This document shows, one piece after another, positions 13,256-24,280 of a stretch of DNA of 62,000 nt. A model generated the notes under the pieces. That model did no database searches, had not been told where the DNA came from, and worked only from the letters and a program-made list of their open reading frames with translations. Where the stretch lies: assembly GCF_964340395.1 (NCBI RefSeq), contig NC_135564.1:267501-329500 (forward strand), written 5' to 3'. Numbering within the stretch: position 1 is the first letter of the stretch; each line of letters starts with the position of its first letter. Position numbers and translations under genes: made by a program. The stretch comes from Glandiceps talaboti (taxonomy: Eukaryota > Hemichordata > Enteropneusta > Spengelidae).

Positions 13256-13516
13256 ATTTATATATCAATACTGCTTTAATTCATCATCCTCATTTTTGTT
13301 GTGCATTCACTGGCAAAATCTTCAACATGTTGAAGGTGGCCAATTTTGGAAGAAGAAGAAGAAGTGAAGATATCAACACTCCAATAGTGCAAACTAATGC
13401 TGTCGGTGGTACGAAAGGAATATGCTGTGCAAGAGAAAGCCGCGCCATCAGACTATATCATGTATATGGTGGAATGAGAGAGAGATAGTAGAAAACGAGC
13501 CAACATATACAGTTTC

Positions 13517-13540
13517 TAGATTCATAGTTCTATGAATCTA
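13517..13540. repeat. Perfect hairpin, 11-bp arms
   Basis: TAGATTCATAG, a TT spacer, then CTATGAATCTA. ACAGT outside the left arm and ACTGT outside the right arm extend the pairing after a gap. No poly-T or gene neighbour gives it a role. Confidence 0.9.
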
Positions 13541-14665
13541 TGTACTGTTTGCCAACTTGAACTAGAGAGTCATTAGAATTCACATCATGCATAGCAGCTA
13601 GTGTGTTTGATCTCAAAGTCTATTTTCACACAAAGTAAACACTGTACATGAAATACAAAATTGTCAGTCTTGAATTGTATGCTATATAGTGTAATCACTT
13701 GGTGGACTCAAGTGTAAGATTTTTACATTTCTAAGTTGACAAATACATGTAGAAACACATTTGTCTTCACACACACACTGACAGTGAGTTCAATGTTCAG
13801 CGTATATCCCCTAATTGACATTCCACTCAGGTACGTTTTCCTGGACACACTACTCACAAGTTTTATAATACACATTAGCATCACTGTAGGATATCTGTAA
13901 TTTCCTTTAAAAGATTCACTACATTGATTGTTTCAGACTCACATACATAATGATCGAGGGCTGTAAAACCAATCAGACAGTTTTAGACTGCCGTCAATCT
14001 TCATTTTTCTTTATCAAGTCAGTCGCCATTTTACCAGTATTCAGTACAACATACAAATTTTCATATTTTACTAGAATCCCTAAAATTCTATCAAAAACAT
14101 GTTTTCATACATTGTATATAGCTAAAACTTACACACAAAATTTTGTTTTCGCTGGCTGAAGATGCCTAAATATCTAATAACCTTAATAATCTTTACTCAT
14201 CCAAATGAATTAAGAAATCTGTTGAATGGTCACCAACCAACATAATGAATACTGGACAGGAACATCATGACATCAAAGATTCAGAACTACCCTCAAAATC
14301 TTAAATACACCGGGTGAGTACAAATTTTGACCAACAAAAAAAGTCTTCATAGAAAGACACACTTCCACAAATGTCAGAAAAATGATGTACTGGTACATCG
14401 TATTACAGACGGGGGAAGTAAAAACTTACAGTATACCTGTCATTGTCAGTCATCTACTTTGTAAATAAGTCTACTTGAAATTCTATTTTGGTTGGATAAT
14501 ATATCACAACATCAAAGAGTCAGAACTACTCTCAAAATCTGAAGTAAAACAATTTGAATGTAAATCTACAATATATAATATATTTTGTACCTACTAGTAC
14601 TATATATATTATGTAGGAAAATCCCTGTCAACACAACTCATTTGGAACAATCTCTCTGGTCACAC

Positions 14666-14749
14666 CTGGTACAGTCTTACTCTTAGCCTCCTTGAGATTT
14701 GTGACTGATTTGGAGATGACACCCTCATGACACATTAACTTCAGTATAT
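14666..14749 (-). CDS. Candidate internal exon, unknown protein
   Basis: This minus-strand segment is bounded by CTTGAG before it and CCAG followed by GTGTGA after it. It encodes 27 codons containing CHEGVISKSVTNLKEAKSKT, a composition unlike the C-, F- and Y-rich translations typical of this window. The segment 14854-14896 upstream joins it in phase. No family is recognised and no transcript evidence is available, so it may be chance. Confidence 0.12.
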
Positions 14750-15459
14750 CTCAAGAATCGAATCGATCCCTTTCCAATTGCTAGCCTGGGGCAGCCTAAT
14801 GTTAACATTGGCTAGCTTGGTATTATACATAAAGGGCTGGTATGGATGTCAACCCTTCCAAACACTAACATATGCTTGTGAGGTAATTGCTCCAACCTAG
14901 CATTACCATAGACAGAGCTATAGAACCATACTTGTCCATTTAGAAAGCTGTACTATACCCTCAAAATATAAAATATAAAATTTTCCACTAAGACCTACTG
15001 TATAGAAATTGCATAATAATATAATATACATTTTATACTTCACACTTGCACATTTGAAGTCTACAGAAGAACCTAATTTAAAATATTATTCTGAGGTTGG
15101 TCATGCCCTGAACAGCTATAGTCCCTGTACTCTGAGTGTTTGTGCTATGTGAATACAGACATCAACTCAAGATGACAGCCAGACACAGACATAGTATTTC
15201 TGACACATCTACAGAATATGAAGATGAATGCCAGATCACTAAAGAGATGATCCTTGATGATTGCAAATGTCATGAGGATTTGACACTAGATACACTCACA
15301 CATATATATATATTAAATTTATAGCAAGATACCATAAGGCATACACTACAAGTAAACTAAAAACACTCCCGTTCAGAGATATCATTTTAGCATTTTCCTG
15401 GGGTATTTGTAGTGAACTGTAGACTCAGCACTAAATTTCAGTAAAAACTATCATATCTC

Positions 15460-15925
15460 TGTATGATCAATATCTGTGGCAAGTTTCATCACAATTGATA
15501 AAGCCCTTGTGGATGAATTAATTGACACCACTAAATTTCATTGTATGCCTTTCCCATATCTTTGAAAATGAAACATCAATGTTTAGGATGTCAAAAAAAA
15601 ACCTGTAAGAGTAATGTAATAAAATAAGTAGTTGACTTGCTGGCTGGATCTACACACACATGGTGTCATTTCCTTCAAGTCCAAAGTCTGCCTTAAGATC
15701 AAATACAACAAGTGATGTTACAAAGACTGATTATGGCCTGACTGGGTGCTTACTATTAAAAGGGCTTCACTATGTGTCATTAATTATAGAAATTATCATT
15801 AATTATGCAAGCCACTCCCACCAAAAACTAATCAGTGCTAAGTTACAGCCCGACAATGCCACATAGTAAATTGTAAAACGTTTGCTTCAGTACTTTTTGA
15901 GATATCAGCGGTACAAAATTTCTGC

Positions 15926-15956
<31 letters not shown>

Positions 15957-15990
15957 TCACCACGACATTACCTCCCATACGGGAGCTAAA
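15460..15990. mobile_element. Probable decayed retroelement with (ACAG)n tract
   Basis: GGCAAGTTTCATCACAATTG (near 15478) and a GATATCAGCGG...GCACAGACAGACAG block (15900-15955) are followed by CCTCCCATACGGGAGCT, which contains the small palindrome CCCATACGGG. Text of this style, an old interspersed element with an internal CAGA microsatellite, is common in marine invertebrate introns. I assign no named family. A related (GACA)-containing fragment lies near 16250-16345. Confidence 0.4.
15924..15955. repeat. (ACAG)n microsatellite
   Basis: About eight uninterrupted CAGA units inside the putative element 15460-15990. Confidence 0.97.
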
Positions 15991-17832
15991 AACAAGTCTT
16001 CAAAGTGGTCACCAGAAAAGTAGCATACATCTAAGATGTTATCTAGTGTCAACTCATACTATATAAGAGAAAGAGGCATAGATTAGAAGAAATCACTAAA
16101 CCTATATGAATATAAGAAAAAGATCATTCTGCTCCTGTTTTGGTTGAAAAGTAGAATACTATTGACTATGGTCTATATTGCCGCCAATTGGTTATCTTTT
16201 AATATGTTGCTGAATACACTTGCATACAAAATGAATGTCCCCTGTATTACATCACCTTTGTACCAGGTTTGGATGAAATTGATATCATCTAAGTAAAATG
16301 GCTAAGAACAGATAGACAGCCAGCAAGACAGACAGATGGACCGTTGAACAGACACATACAACTGTTATGTTTGGCTATTCAATTCAAAAATATGTGGCAA
16401 GTTAAATACAGTTAAATATCTTGACTCAAAAAAGGTCACAAATCTTCATTTAATCAGAGTCTGGTACAAATTTTCATTCTGTCTAAATAGGTATATATAG
16501 ATAAAACTCTACAGTTCAATAACTCACAATTTGGAATAGGCTGCATGATTACCAATAAGCTGGCACGACTCACAGGAGGCGAATTTTACAAAAATATTTA
16601 CAATTTTGCACCTAGTCATTACTCCAGGTGTTAACATGTCATAGAACTATTCTTTAATTATCTCATCCTAAAAATACCTCAACATTACCATAGTGATGGC
16701 ATAGTAACACATTTATTGATTATATAAGATCATTAAAGGGAAAATTATACAGTATGATCTGTCAGCCACATAGCCTACCTGTAGTCTTAAAGGACTAATG
16801 CTAACTATACTATTTCAGCTAGCCTAATACCATTTTTATTTTTTGAATTTTTACCAGGAAGACGAATAAAAAATTCAAAAAATCAGAACCTCAGTTAGGA
16901 TAGCTGAAATAGTGTAGTGGCACTAGTCCTTCAAGATTACAGGTAGGCTATCAGCCACAATAATGAGTGATCTTGTAATCAGAAAATCTAAAATATTTGC
17001 AACATTTCATTTTACCTTCAAAATCATATAGTTTGACTGTATGATGTCTTTAACTCACAGTGACAATAGGTTCCTTATGTTGCTCCTATTTCCTTAAGTA
17101 GAACAGAGAAAAAATTACGGAATAATATATAAATGCTGTACTCACATTGACAAGAAAGAACCCTGGCAGAGGCCTAGCAGTTTATAATGCGAACCTTTGG
17201 TCAAATGGAAAATATAAATTAGTGAGTAGGATTATGTATCAGATAGTGCTTTGTACTATACTTTGTAACTTGATTGACAACGCCATCAATTTTGATAATA
17301 ACTCAAGAAATGAGTTTTTCACACCTCTAATTCACTTGTCTAATATCGTTTACATCAAGTGTGACTAATCTGAGACAATGGTGTCATTTTACAACAAATG
17401 ATTTATAATTTAAAACCCTGCAATAATCCATTAAATGATTGGATTACAAAGCGTCCAATACTATTTTATAATTTCCTGATGACTTTTCAGGCTGCAATTT
17501 CATTTTAAAAAATATCAATTATATTCAAAAGGTGTTATACAGTTTTTAAATTCACACACTGTGATGACTTTCCACACACTGTCACTGACATGTAGATGAC
17601 TGCATAATGTACATACATAATAATACACTGAATTCAAGACAGAATGACTTCAAAGTGCGGGCAGTCTGATCACCAGAGCTGAGCCCTAGCTATAATTGCC
17701 ATTGTATAACAAGATAAATGATGTATTCATAAAATACTGCAAAGTGCTCTCGAAATTACAAAGGTGAATTAAAGTACATTATAATATGCATTTAGGAAAT
17801 ACTACTAAAGGAAATGAAATATTAATATGGGT
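15991..17832. other. AT-rich stretch around a MITE, no gene recognised
   Basis: Apart from the palindromic MITE at 16771-16950, no gene or array is recognised. A plus-strand segment 17155-17221, bounded by AG and GTGAGT, is open but has no recognisable product. Confidence 0.5.
16762..16959. mobile_element. Palindromic MITE with 9-bp target-site duplication
   Basis: The 180-bp element 16771-16950 begins TAGCCTACCTGTAGTCTTAA and ends with the near-exact inverse (AAGATTACAGGTAGGCTA). The arms stay complementary almost to the centre, with one indel and several substitutions. TCAGCCACA flanks both ends as a perfect 9-bp direct repeat (16762-16770 and 16951-16959). A 9-bp duplication fits Mutator-like or Merlin-like transposases, which must act in trans because the element encodes nothing. 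Near-complete foldback suggests origin as a hairpin derivative. Confidence 0.93.
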
Positions 17833-18168
17833 AGTTATGGTAGTAGCATTGTTATGCTGGTATTGATGTAACTTTCTATCATCTGACAACCATTACTACC
17901 TTCCCAGTAGTTTTAAAGTTATGGTAGTAGTATTGTTATGCTGGTATTGATGTAACTTTCTATCATCTGACAACCATTACTACCTTCCCAGTAGTTTTAA
18001 AGTTATGGTAGTAGTATTGTTATGCTGGTATTGATGTAACTTTCTATCATCTGACAACCATTACTACCTTCCCAGTAGTTTTAAAGTTATGGTAGTAGTA
18101 TTGTTATGCTGGTATTGATGTAACTTTCTATCATCTGACAACCATTACTACCTTCCCTGTAGTTTTAA
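17833..18168. repeat. 84-bp tandem repeat, exactly 4 copies
   Basis: Copies begin AGTTATGGTAGTAGTATTGT at 17833, 17917, 18001 and 18085. They differ by only a few bases (GTAGCATT in the first, CCCTGTAG in the last). Each unit carries GGTAGTA near the start and TACTACC near the end, so an intra-unit hairpin is possible. The even length and near-identity indicate a recent event. Confidence 0.97.
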
Positions 18169-18505
18169 GAATTAATTTAAAAAAAAAATGTTTGTCAAAT
18201 GTCTTTAAAACTGTACTACCTTGTGGTTCCAGTGATTACTTGTAATATTGTACACCCTGAACAGTATTGAATCACTTGTGAGTAAACGTATATACCTAGA
18301 CATCTGATAAGGTACAATAAATCTAATCAAATTGATTTGTAGGTCCACACCTTAAAATCAGCATTCCCCAATGCGATCACAATCTAAACTCGTTATTGTA
18401 TGACTTGTGAATAAAATGTACAGTGTCTTATTTTAATAATTTTCAGTGCATATATTGTTGGTTGTCTGATTGAAAAATAGCACCAATAGCATAGCAGCAC
18501 AACTG

Positions 18506-18697
18506 CATTTGGCCGTTGCTATGGCATGGTTTTGTTGCTAAGGATATTTGCATACATTTTGGTGACATTATTAACTTGCCTACCCTTCCTACTTTTCAAC
18601 TTTACAATATAAACCATCATTTAGCTGTTGCTATGGGCATGGTCATGTTGCTAGGCATATTTGCAAACATTTTTTTGCATCTTTATTCACGTGCCTA
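18506..18697. repeat. Diverged tandem duplication, ~111-bp spacing
   Basis: CCGTTGCTATGGCATGG...GTTGCTAAGGATATTTGCAT (first copy) matches CTGTTGCTATGGGCATGG...GTTGCTAGGCATATTTGCAA (second copy), and both close with an ACTTGCCT/ACGTGCCT end. It may be part of an interspersed element, but no ends or target duplications are visible. Confidence 0.7.
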
Positions 18698-19983
18698 AGC
18701 ATCCCTGTTATCATCTTTGTAATATGCATACTAGTTTCTCAGAGTCAAAGAGATAAGCATTTCAGTTTTTCTCATGCTGTCAAACAAGACAACTTTCTGT
18801 ACAAAGAACTGTGACTACTTAAATTCCAAGACAGTTGATTCTCACCTATCAAATCCCTTGGTCAATTGATCCTATCTGGTAAACAATATGAGGTCAAGAT
18901 GACTCACAAAAGATGCAATCAAAATTGGTGTAAGAACTGAAGTGAAACTCAACACCAACACCTTCTCACCCACCAAGATCACTGACAAGGGAATATTTCA
19001 TAGCAATAGTAATCAATCTGGCTGTCAAATCTACAATATTGTATTTCCTCTAATCAGTCCATTATTTCAACACACCAAACCTAACCAGGCCACACGTGTG
19101 CATTAAAATTCATGACTTTGATGGCAAATTAAAATTAATCTACCTGTTTACCCTATTTGATATACTACTTCATAATCTTTAATTTATAGTGCCTTTCAAT
19201 GCCAGTCTACTTACATTCCATTAGTTATTGTTTTCTCAAATGGGAAGCATTTCAGGTGAAGCAGAGAAATGACAACAGCTCTATATAAATGGACAATTTT
19301 TGCACAGGGAAATGACAAGGTTGACTATGTGTACATAACTAGTAAGTATTTGTCACATTTAATCAACATCTGTACATGTGCATGCATATTTCATAAACTA
19401 ATTTTTGCCTTCTTCCATAAATTTATCACCTGAGTGCAAGGCAGAAATAAAGCTGAGAATACATGGAAGCTTCCAATACATATTTACACTCAATAGAAAC
19501 CTAATAGGAACTTAAAGGACCGTGATTAAATCAATGGTTCTTGCGTTACTGCTTACTTTCATATCAGAGGAGCCATAAGGACTTGATAGAACCAATATCT
19601 TCTGTTCAAGACCAACTTTTTTATAGCTCTGCTAGAATACTGGGGGGTCCCTCACCTAAATTTTGTTCCTAATCAGACAAAGGTGTTTATACATTGAAGT
19701 ATAACTATTCAAGTATAGGATTGCGAGTAGATTTTTATATGTTTCATATCTTATACTGCCATTATTGAAAACACTATCACAATAATGGTAGCTTGGAACC
19801 CTAGCCTGGCCCAATATGACACTTTAAATCTACAAACAACATTAACTGCTTGTCGTTGCTAGCAATACAAGCAGTTTGTGAGACAGTGAGCAAAAACACA
19901 GATTGCAATGTAAACAGGCTAACAGATATCTTAATAGCACTTTCAATTTGAATGTTTTATTTTAATGTCAAATTCAATTTTAC
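18698..19983. other. AT-rich stretch, no gene recognised
   Basis: It contains dispersed repeat family 2 (copy 1, 19511-19680) and several short exon-like minus-strand segments of the doubtful chain, for example 19215-19280. Nothing else is recognised. Confidence 0.5.
19511..19680. repeat. Dispersed repeat family 2, copy 1
   Basis: This segment aligns with 45308-45470 in the same orientation. Shared blocks include GGTTCTTGC, ATATCAGAGGAGCCATAAGGA-like text (copy 2: TTATCAGAAGAACCATGAGGA), a TTCTGTTCAAGACCAA-like block and TATAGCTCTGC(T/C)AGA. Divergence is substantial, so the copies are old. No terminal repeats were found. Confidence 0.7.
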
Positions 19984-20095
19984 TATTTGTTTGTTTGTTT
20001 GTTTGTTTGTTTGTTTGTGTGTTTGTTTGTTTGACTATATTTAAACTCGATAAATTGTTGAGCCAAAGGCTCTTCTAATACAATGTCGAGTATTG
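19984..20095 (-). mobile_element. Retroelement-like 3' end on a (CAAA)n tail, copy 1
   Basis: On the minus strand an AGAAGAGCCTTTGGCTCAAC block and a TATCGAGTTTAAATA block run into (CAAA)n (19984-20033 as TTTG on plus). A second copy of the same end lies at 57241-57312 with an (ATT)n tail instead. A conserved end plus a short-unit tail is typical of non-LTR retrotransposons and of SINEs that borrow their 3' ends. Only about 60 bases of the body are recognisable here. Confidence 0.6.
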
Positions 20096-20983
20096 GTGAA
20101 TTTGACAGTGAACTTGTAGCATTGACCCTGAAGTACAAAAAGGTGATCTCTAGTGTGTCATTTACTTCTTCCCTTATCTACATGCTCACATTCCTATCAG
20201 CCATTATGTAAATCAAATTGTATGTCATCATCAATCTCATTATGTTACACTCTTAGAGGTTACACTCCTAGAGGTCAGAAACCTCATCAATTATGAAATA
20301 CAAGGTATGGACATGATCTGATTCAATATCTGCACTTAGCAATGAATATTTCTTCCCAATAATTCTATGAATACAGTTCATGTAAGACCATGAATACATG
20401 TAGTATGCCTAAACCTGCACAAACTGCAACTGGGATTTTTTTCATTGAGTAAACAGTTGAGTATAATTCACTAAAAGTTGGTTAGTTACATGTACTTGTA
20501 AAAAAGACATTGTATTTGTGAATAAGTGGTCAATATTATCTGTAGGTAGTGTAGTGATAAGTTTAAATCTTGAGCGAAAGCTTTGTGTTGAATCTGTCAC
20601 CATGCAGAAGTCCTCCTGCACTTACATGTGTTCTGCCATTTGGTGAGATTTCCTGCAAAGGTTTGTGGGTAAACCTTGCATGAAATAACATCATACATAG
20701 TTACTACAATTTCTTAACAGTTAACTGTCTTTCCCAACCAAATTTTAATATTAACCCAACTGGTACTTTGTGTAGTACACCATGTACACATATAGCTCTC
20801 GCTTCACATACATTGTAATGATGAGAATACCCAAGAAGAGACTTGCATGATGTAGAAGACAAAATGTATTCAATGTGTTGACTCTATAAGATTGGCAAAC
20901 CTACAGAGGCATATATAATGATAACCATCAGTATCAAATGGTACAGAAACGTATTTGACAAATCAAACAGAACTTTCCCTAGT
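20096..20983. other. AT-rich stretch, no gene recognised
   Basis: A small duplication (CACTCTTAGAGGTTA / CACTCCTAGAGGTCA) lies near 20248-20280. Nothing else is recognised. Confidence 0.5.
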
Positions 20984-21045
20984 TTATATTATATTATATT
21001 ATATTATATTATATTTATATTATATTATATTATATTATAATATTC
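20984..21045. repeat. (ATATT)n microsatellite
   Basis: About twelve TATAT/ATATT pentamers with one ATATTT interruption near the middle. It sits directly beside the GC-richer segment that follows. Confidence 0.97.
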
Positions 21046-21200
21046 CTTATACATCACCTGTCACCAATCTCGCATTCTGATTGGTCGAGAGCCCTGCAGA
21101 TATGGACGCGTATTTTTCACCAATAGTCTTACTTTTGCTTGTTGTATCACATGATCACTGCACGTCCCCTTGTAAACAAACCTAGCAGACAACTAGAAAT
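21046..21200. mobile_element. GC-richer segment, possible transposon remnant
   Basis: Base composition rises sharply over this stretch (GCATTCTGATTGGTCGAGAG, GACGCGTATTTTTCACCAAT, CACATGATCACTGCACGTCC). The two CCAAT-type boxes (ATTGG and CCAAT) could equally be promoter-like. No terminal repeat was found, and the pentamer microsatellite at its left edge suggests an element end. The call is uncertain. Confidence 0.3.
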
Positions 21201-21418
21201 CCAGCTATAACCAGCATTTTGAATGCCAAATTTATTGTCAACTGTAAAATATATCGTTGTATACACTGTAACAAGTTTTTGAACTGTACGTTTCATGTCA
21301 CTGGGAAATTATCAAAATTCAACTACAGAACGGCAACAATCAAGTGACAGGGAATGCCCAGTAATCACATGATTGTATGAAATGGTATTTGGCAAATAAC
21401 ATAATATGTTTATGTACT

Positions 21419-22152
21419 GACAAGAAAATACTGGGAACTTTTCTGAAATGTAATATACTGTAGAAAATGACAAGAAAATACTGGGAACTTTTCTGAAATG
21501 TAATATACTGTAGAAAATGACAAGAAAATACTGGGAACTTTTCTGAAATGTAATATACTGTAGAAAATGACAAGAAAAGATTGGGAACTTTTCTGAAATG
21601 TAATATACTGTAGAAAATGACAAGAAAATACTGGGAACTTTTCTGAAATGTAATATACTGTAGAAAATGACAAGAAAAGATTGGGAACTTTTCTGAAATA
21701 TAATATACTGTAGAAAATGACAAGAAAAGATTGGGAACTTTTCTGAAATGTAATATACTGTAGAAAATGACAAGAAAAGATTGGGAACTTTTCTGAAATG
21801 TAATATACTGTAGAAAATGACAAGAAAATACTGGGAACTTTTCTGAAATGTAATATACTGTAGAAAATGACAAGAAAAGATTGGGAACTTTTCTGAAATA
21901 TAATATACTGTAGAAAATGACAAGAAAATACTGGGAACTTTTCTGAAATGTAATATACTGTAGAAAATGACAAGAAAAAGATTGGGGACTTTTCTGAAAT
22001 ATAATATACTGTAGAAAATGACAAGAAAATACTGGGAACTTTTCTGAAATGTAATATACTGTAGAAAATGACAAGAAAAGATTGGGAACTTTTCTGAAAT
22101 ATAATATACTGTAGAAAATGACAAGAAAAAGATTGGGGACTTTTCTGAAATC
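21419..22152. repeat. 50-bp minisatellite, about 15 copies, three variants
   Basis: The unit begins TGACAAGAAAATACTGGGAA and continues through TTTCTGAAATGTAATATACT to GTAGAAAA. Variant A has AAATACTGGG, B has AAAGATTGGG and C has AAAAGATTGGGG (51 bp). TGAAATATAA replaces TGAAATGTAA mostly in B and C copies. The order is about A A A B A B B B A B A C A B C. Since 50 is not a multiple of three, all three minus-strand frames cycle through the same peptides and stay open for 260-290 codons. Those frames are artefacts. Confidence 0.98.
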
Positions 22153-22825
22153 TGATACATAGCAGAAACCCAGAAAAGCAATCAATTGTTTGACAAGAGT
22201 GCATTTAATATGCTATCATGAAATTGGTAAATGTGTCATAGCCTGGACTTTGAAATCTCACTAAGACATATCAAACTACTCATTAAGTTGACCATGCATA
22301 TAGTATCATAGTCTAGTGTGCTGTTACAAATTACACAGCCTGTACCCACAGGCTATTTGGCAAATGTACATGGAAATGAGCCACCAATGTTTTATTTTTT
22401 GTTACCAAATATAGATGGAAAAAGAATCACTCTCTAACTCAGTCTGACTAACAAGGAGTTACCATACATGTATGTACAAATTTGGGAAGTAATATATAAA
22501 TCAGGTCAAACTCAAAGTGGTACAGTTACTGCTCTAGTCATTCAATAATTGAAATCACTGCTTAAACTTTAAGTCAATTTGAAAGTTATTTCTCTTAGAT
22601 TAATTTTAGTAATTTCTATTTTACATTAAAACTCTTTGACTCATGCTATTCACATTTGGACATTATTTTGTTTTGTTTTTATGGCATGACTTCATTCATG
22701 ATCACAATTTTTGCTAAAACACAATAATCAAAGTTCAGTTTTTTTTTCCATTGATAAAATGATACTGCCAATATTTTTCATCAGGTAAGAAAACAGAACT
22801 TGAGAATGGGCTTTGTCAATATGAG

Positions 22826-22925
22826 TGGATGACAAGTCACTTGTCACTATGAGTCAAAGGGCAATATGAGTGGACGACAAGTCACTTGTCACTATGAGTG
22901 GACGACAAGTCACTTGTCACTATGA
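22826..22925. repeat. 28-bp repeat built on a 15-bp palindrome, 3 copies
   Basis: GACAAGTCACTTGTC, a perfect palindrome around one central base, occurs at 22831-22845, 22876-22890 and 22904-22918, each followed by ACTATGAG. Copies 2 and 3 are exactly 28 bases apart and copy 1 is separated by a longer, similar unit. This could be a small homotypic binding-site cluster or a chance minisatellite. Confidence 0.93.
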
Positions 22926-23852
22926 GGTCAAAGGTGAGGCATGACCAAACCTGACTAATATTGACAAAACCTAATGATAAAAAATGTTCAAGCTGAATGA
23001 AAAAAATACATATATTGAAAATTATTGGAGAAAGTGTTATTATATTCACATTTAGCTTAATTTAAGAAAAAATTAGGCCAATTTTGAATATTGTAACTTA
23101 GTTTACACGCTACACAATGAACCAAAGATGTATACATGTGTTGTCATGACATTGAATGACAGAATATAAATCCAGATTTTTTGTTTTAACGCATAAAACT
23201 TGGCTTACACATGGTATAATAACTGTTATGTTTGCACATGGTTCTACAAATTCAAAAGTCTGTGTTATTTGATGAGAAACTAAAGTTACTGATAAAATGG
23301 CCACAAATAGACACATCAATGGCAAAGCTAGTCATTGATCACATTTTCCCTATTACTAAAGTCTGTTCTTAATATAATTCAAGTTTCACACCTCTTTTGT
23401 TTATAGCCTGGAGTTAAATGAATTAAAACTGAACCAGGTTTGACAGTCAATTCACTCTGTAATATAATTTGAATACTAAATACAAGTATATCTAATCATA
23501 AACAAATAACTGGCTTTCAGACTCAATCTCTATGTCTTCACGAAGTCACTTTGTATTTCTGATTGGAAATGATACTTATTCGTTGGAAAAAAAATCAAAT
23601 TGTACCCTGTGTCGTTAAACAATGGTTATTTTCCACCATCTGAGTACATATACATATACATGTGATGCTCATACAATTGTGATTAATTAAACATTATTTT
23701 ATCTTATTCATTAATTCAGTATATGTTTGTTGTTGATTACTGTGAATATAAATTATCTATTTCATAATATCACATAATTTCAATACACAAAATTTAATTA
23801 ACCCAACCTTTTACCCTACCTGTGACCCAACTAACCACCATGTCTATCCAGG

Positions 23853-23954
23853 GGTAGTACGAGACGCAGTACCACTTTTGACTGTCTACAACCCCAGGGG
23901 AGAGAGCACCGTGGGTAAATTAAGTCAAAGGTGGAACTTCGTCTCATACTCACC
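23853..23954. mobile_element. Small foldback (MITE-like) element
   Basis: GGTAGTACGAGACGCAGTAC...CTTTTGACT on the left (from 23854) pairs with the reverse complement of GACTTTG-type text through TCGTCTCATACTCACC on the right (to 23954). The arms are about 30 bases with several mismatches, and the segment is GC-richer than its flanks. No clear target duplication is seen. It carries excellent-looking splice signals on the minus strand by accident, so nearby exon calls should be distrusted. Confidence 0.65.
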
Positions 23955-24054
23955 ACATCTACACATCCTCTGCCCAAGCTTTAACCTGGGTGGAAAGACA
24001 TGGTCAAATATGACATTTCATATAGTGTTTAACATTAAACACCATCGATTCATT

Positions 24055-24190
24055 CATCTGTCCGTTCATCCGTCCATCTCTCAGTCTATATGATCAGTCT
24101 ATCTGCCATCTGTCTACCTATCTGGCTGTCTTCCTGGCCATATCTATCAATCTATCTATCAGTCTGTCTCTGTCTGATCAAATCTATTTC

Positions 24191-24229
<39 letters not shown>

Positions 24230-24280
24230 GTCTGTCTGTCCATCTATCTTTCAAACTACTTAATATCAATCTATCTATTA
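24055..24280. repeat. TCTG/TCTA-rich microsatellite region
   Basis: The pyrimidine-rich tract contains a pure (CTGT)n core near 24190-24240 and imperfect (CTAT)n and CATC units on both sides. A broad degenerate margin indicates an old, repeatedly expanded locus. Confidence 0.96.

Larger units (their letters stand above)
12951..15459. other. Mostly unannotated, with small palindromes and a diverged duplication
   Basis: No gene is recognised. Contents are a 16-bp palindrome (13240-13255), a hairpin (13517-13540), a (GAA)4 run near 13348-13362, a further copy of the 11.6-kb family near 13697, and a diverged pair near 14255-14310 and 14500-14555 sharing ACATCAAAGA(T/G)TCAGAACTA. Exon-like minus-strand segments at 14666-14749 and 14854-14896 are part of the doubtful chain. 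Confidence 0.5.
22153..24054. other. AT-rich stretch with two small foldback repeats
   Basis: It contains the palindromic 28-bp repeat (22826-22925) and the foldback at 23853-23954. No gene is recognised. Minus-strand open segments at 22159-22212 and 23209-23288 have good splice-like borders but no recognisable product. Confidence 0.45.

Noticed and set aside
13240-13488. 82-codon plus-strand frame with GRRRRSEDINTPIVQ
   Set aside because: It starts inside the 13240 palindrome, passes through a (GAA)n run and matches no family. A minus-strand frame across the same bases is just as open.
19086-19115. Minus-strand exon-like segment reading MNFNAHVWP
   Set aside because: It fitted one reading phase, but an equally good neighbouring candidate made it unnecessary. 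It shows how easily such segments arise by chance.
21046-21200. CCAAT-box promoter
   Set aside because: ATTGG and CCAAT words occur in a GC-richer patch, but there is no TATA or initiator context and no downstream gene. A transposon remnant is at least as likely.
21312-22204. Three minus-strand open frames of 264-289 codons
   Set aside because: They lie almost wholly in the 50-bp minisatellite. All three frames give the same cyclic peptide because the unit length is not a multiple of three.
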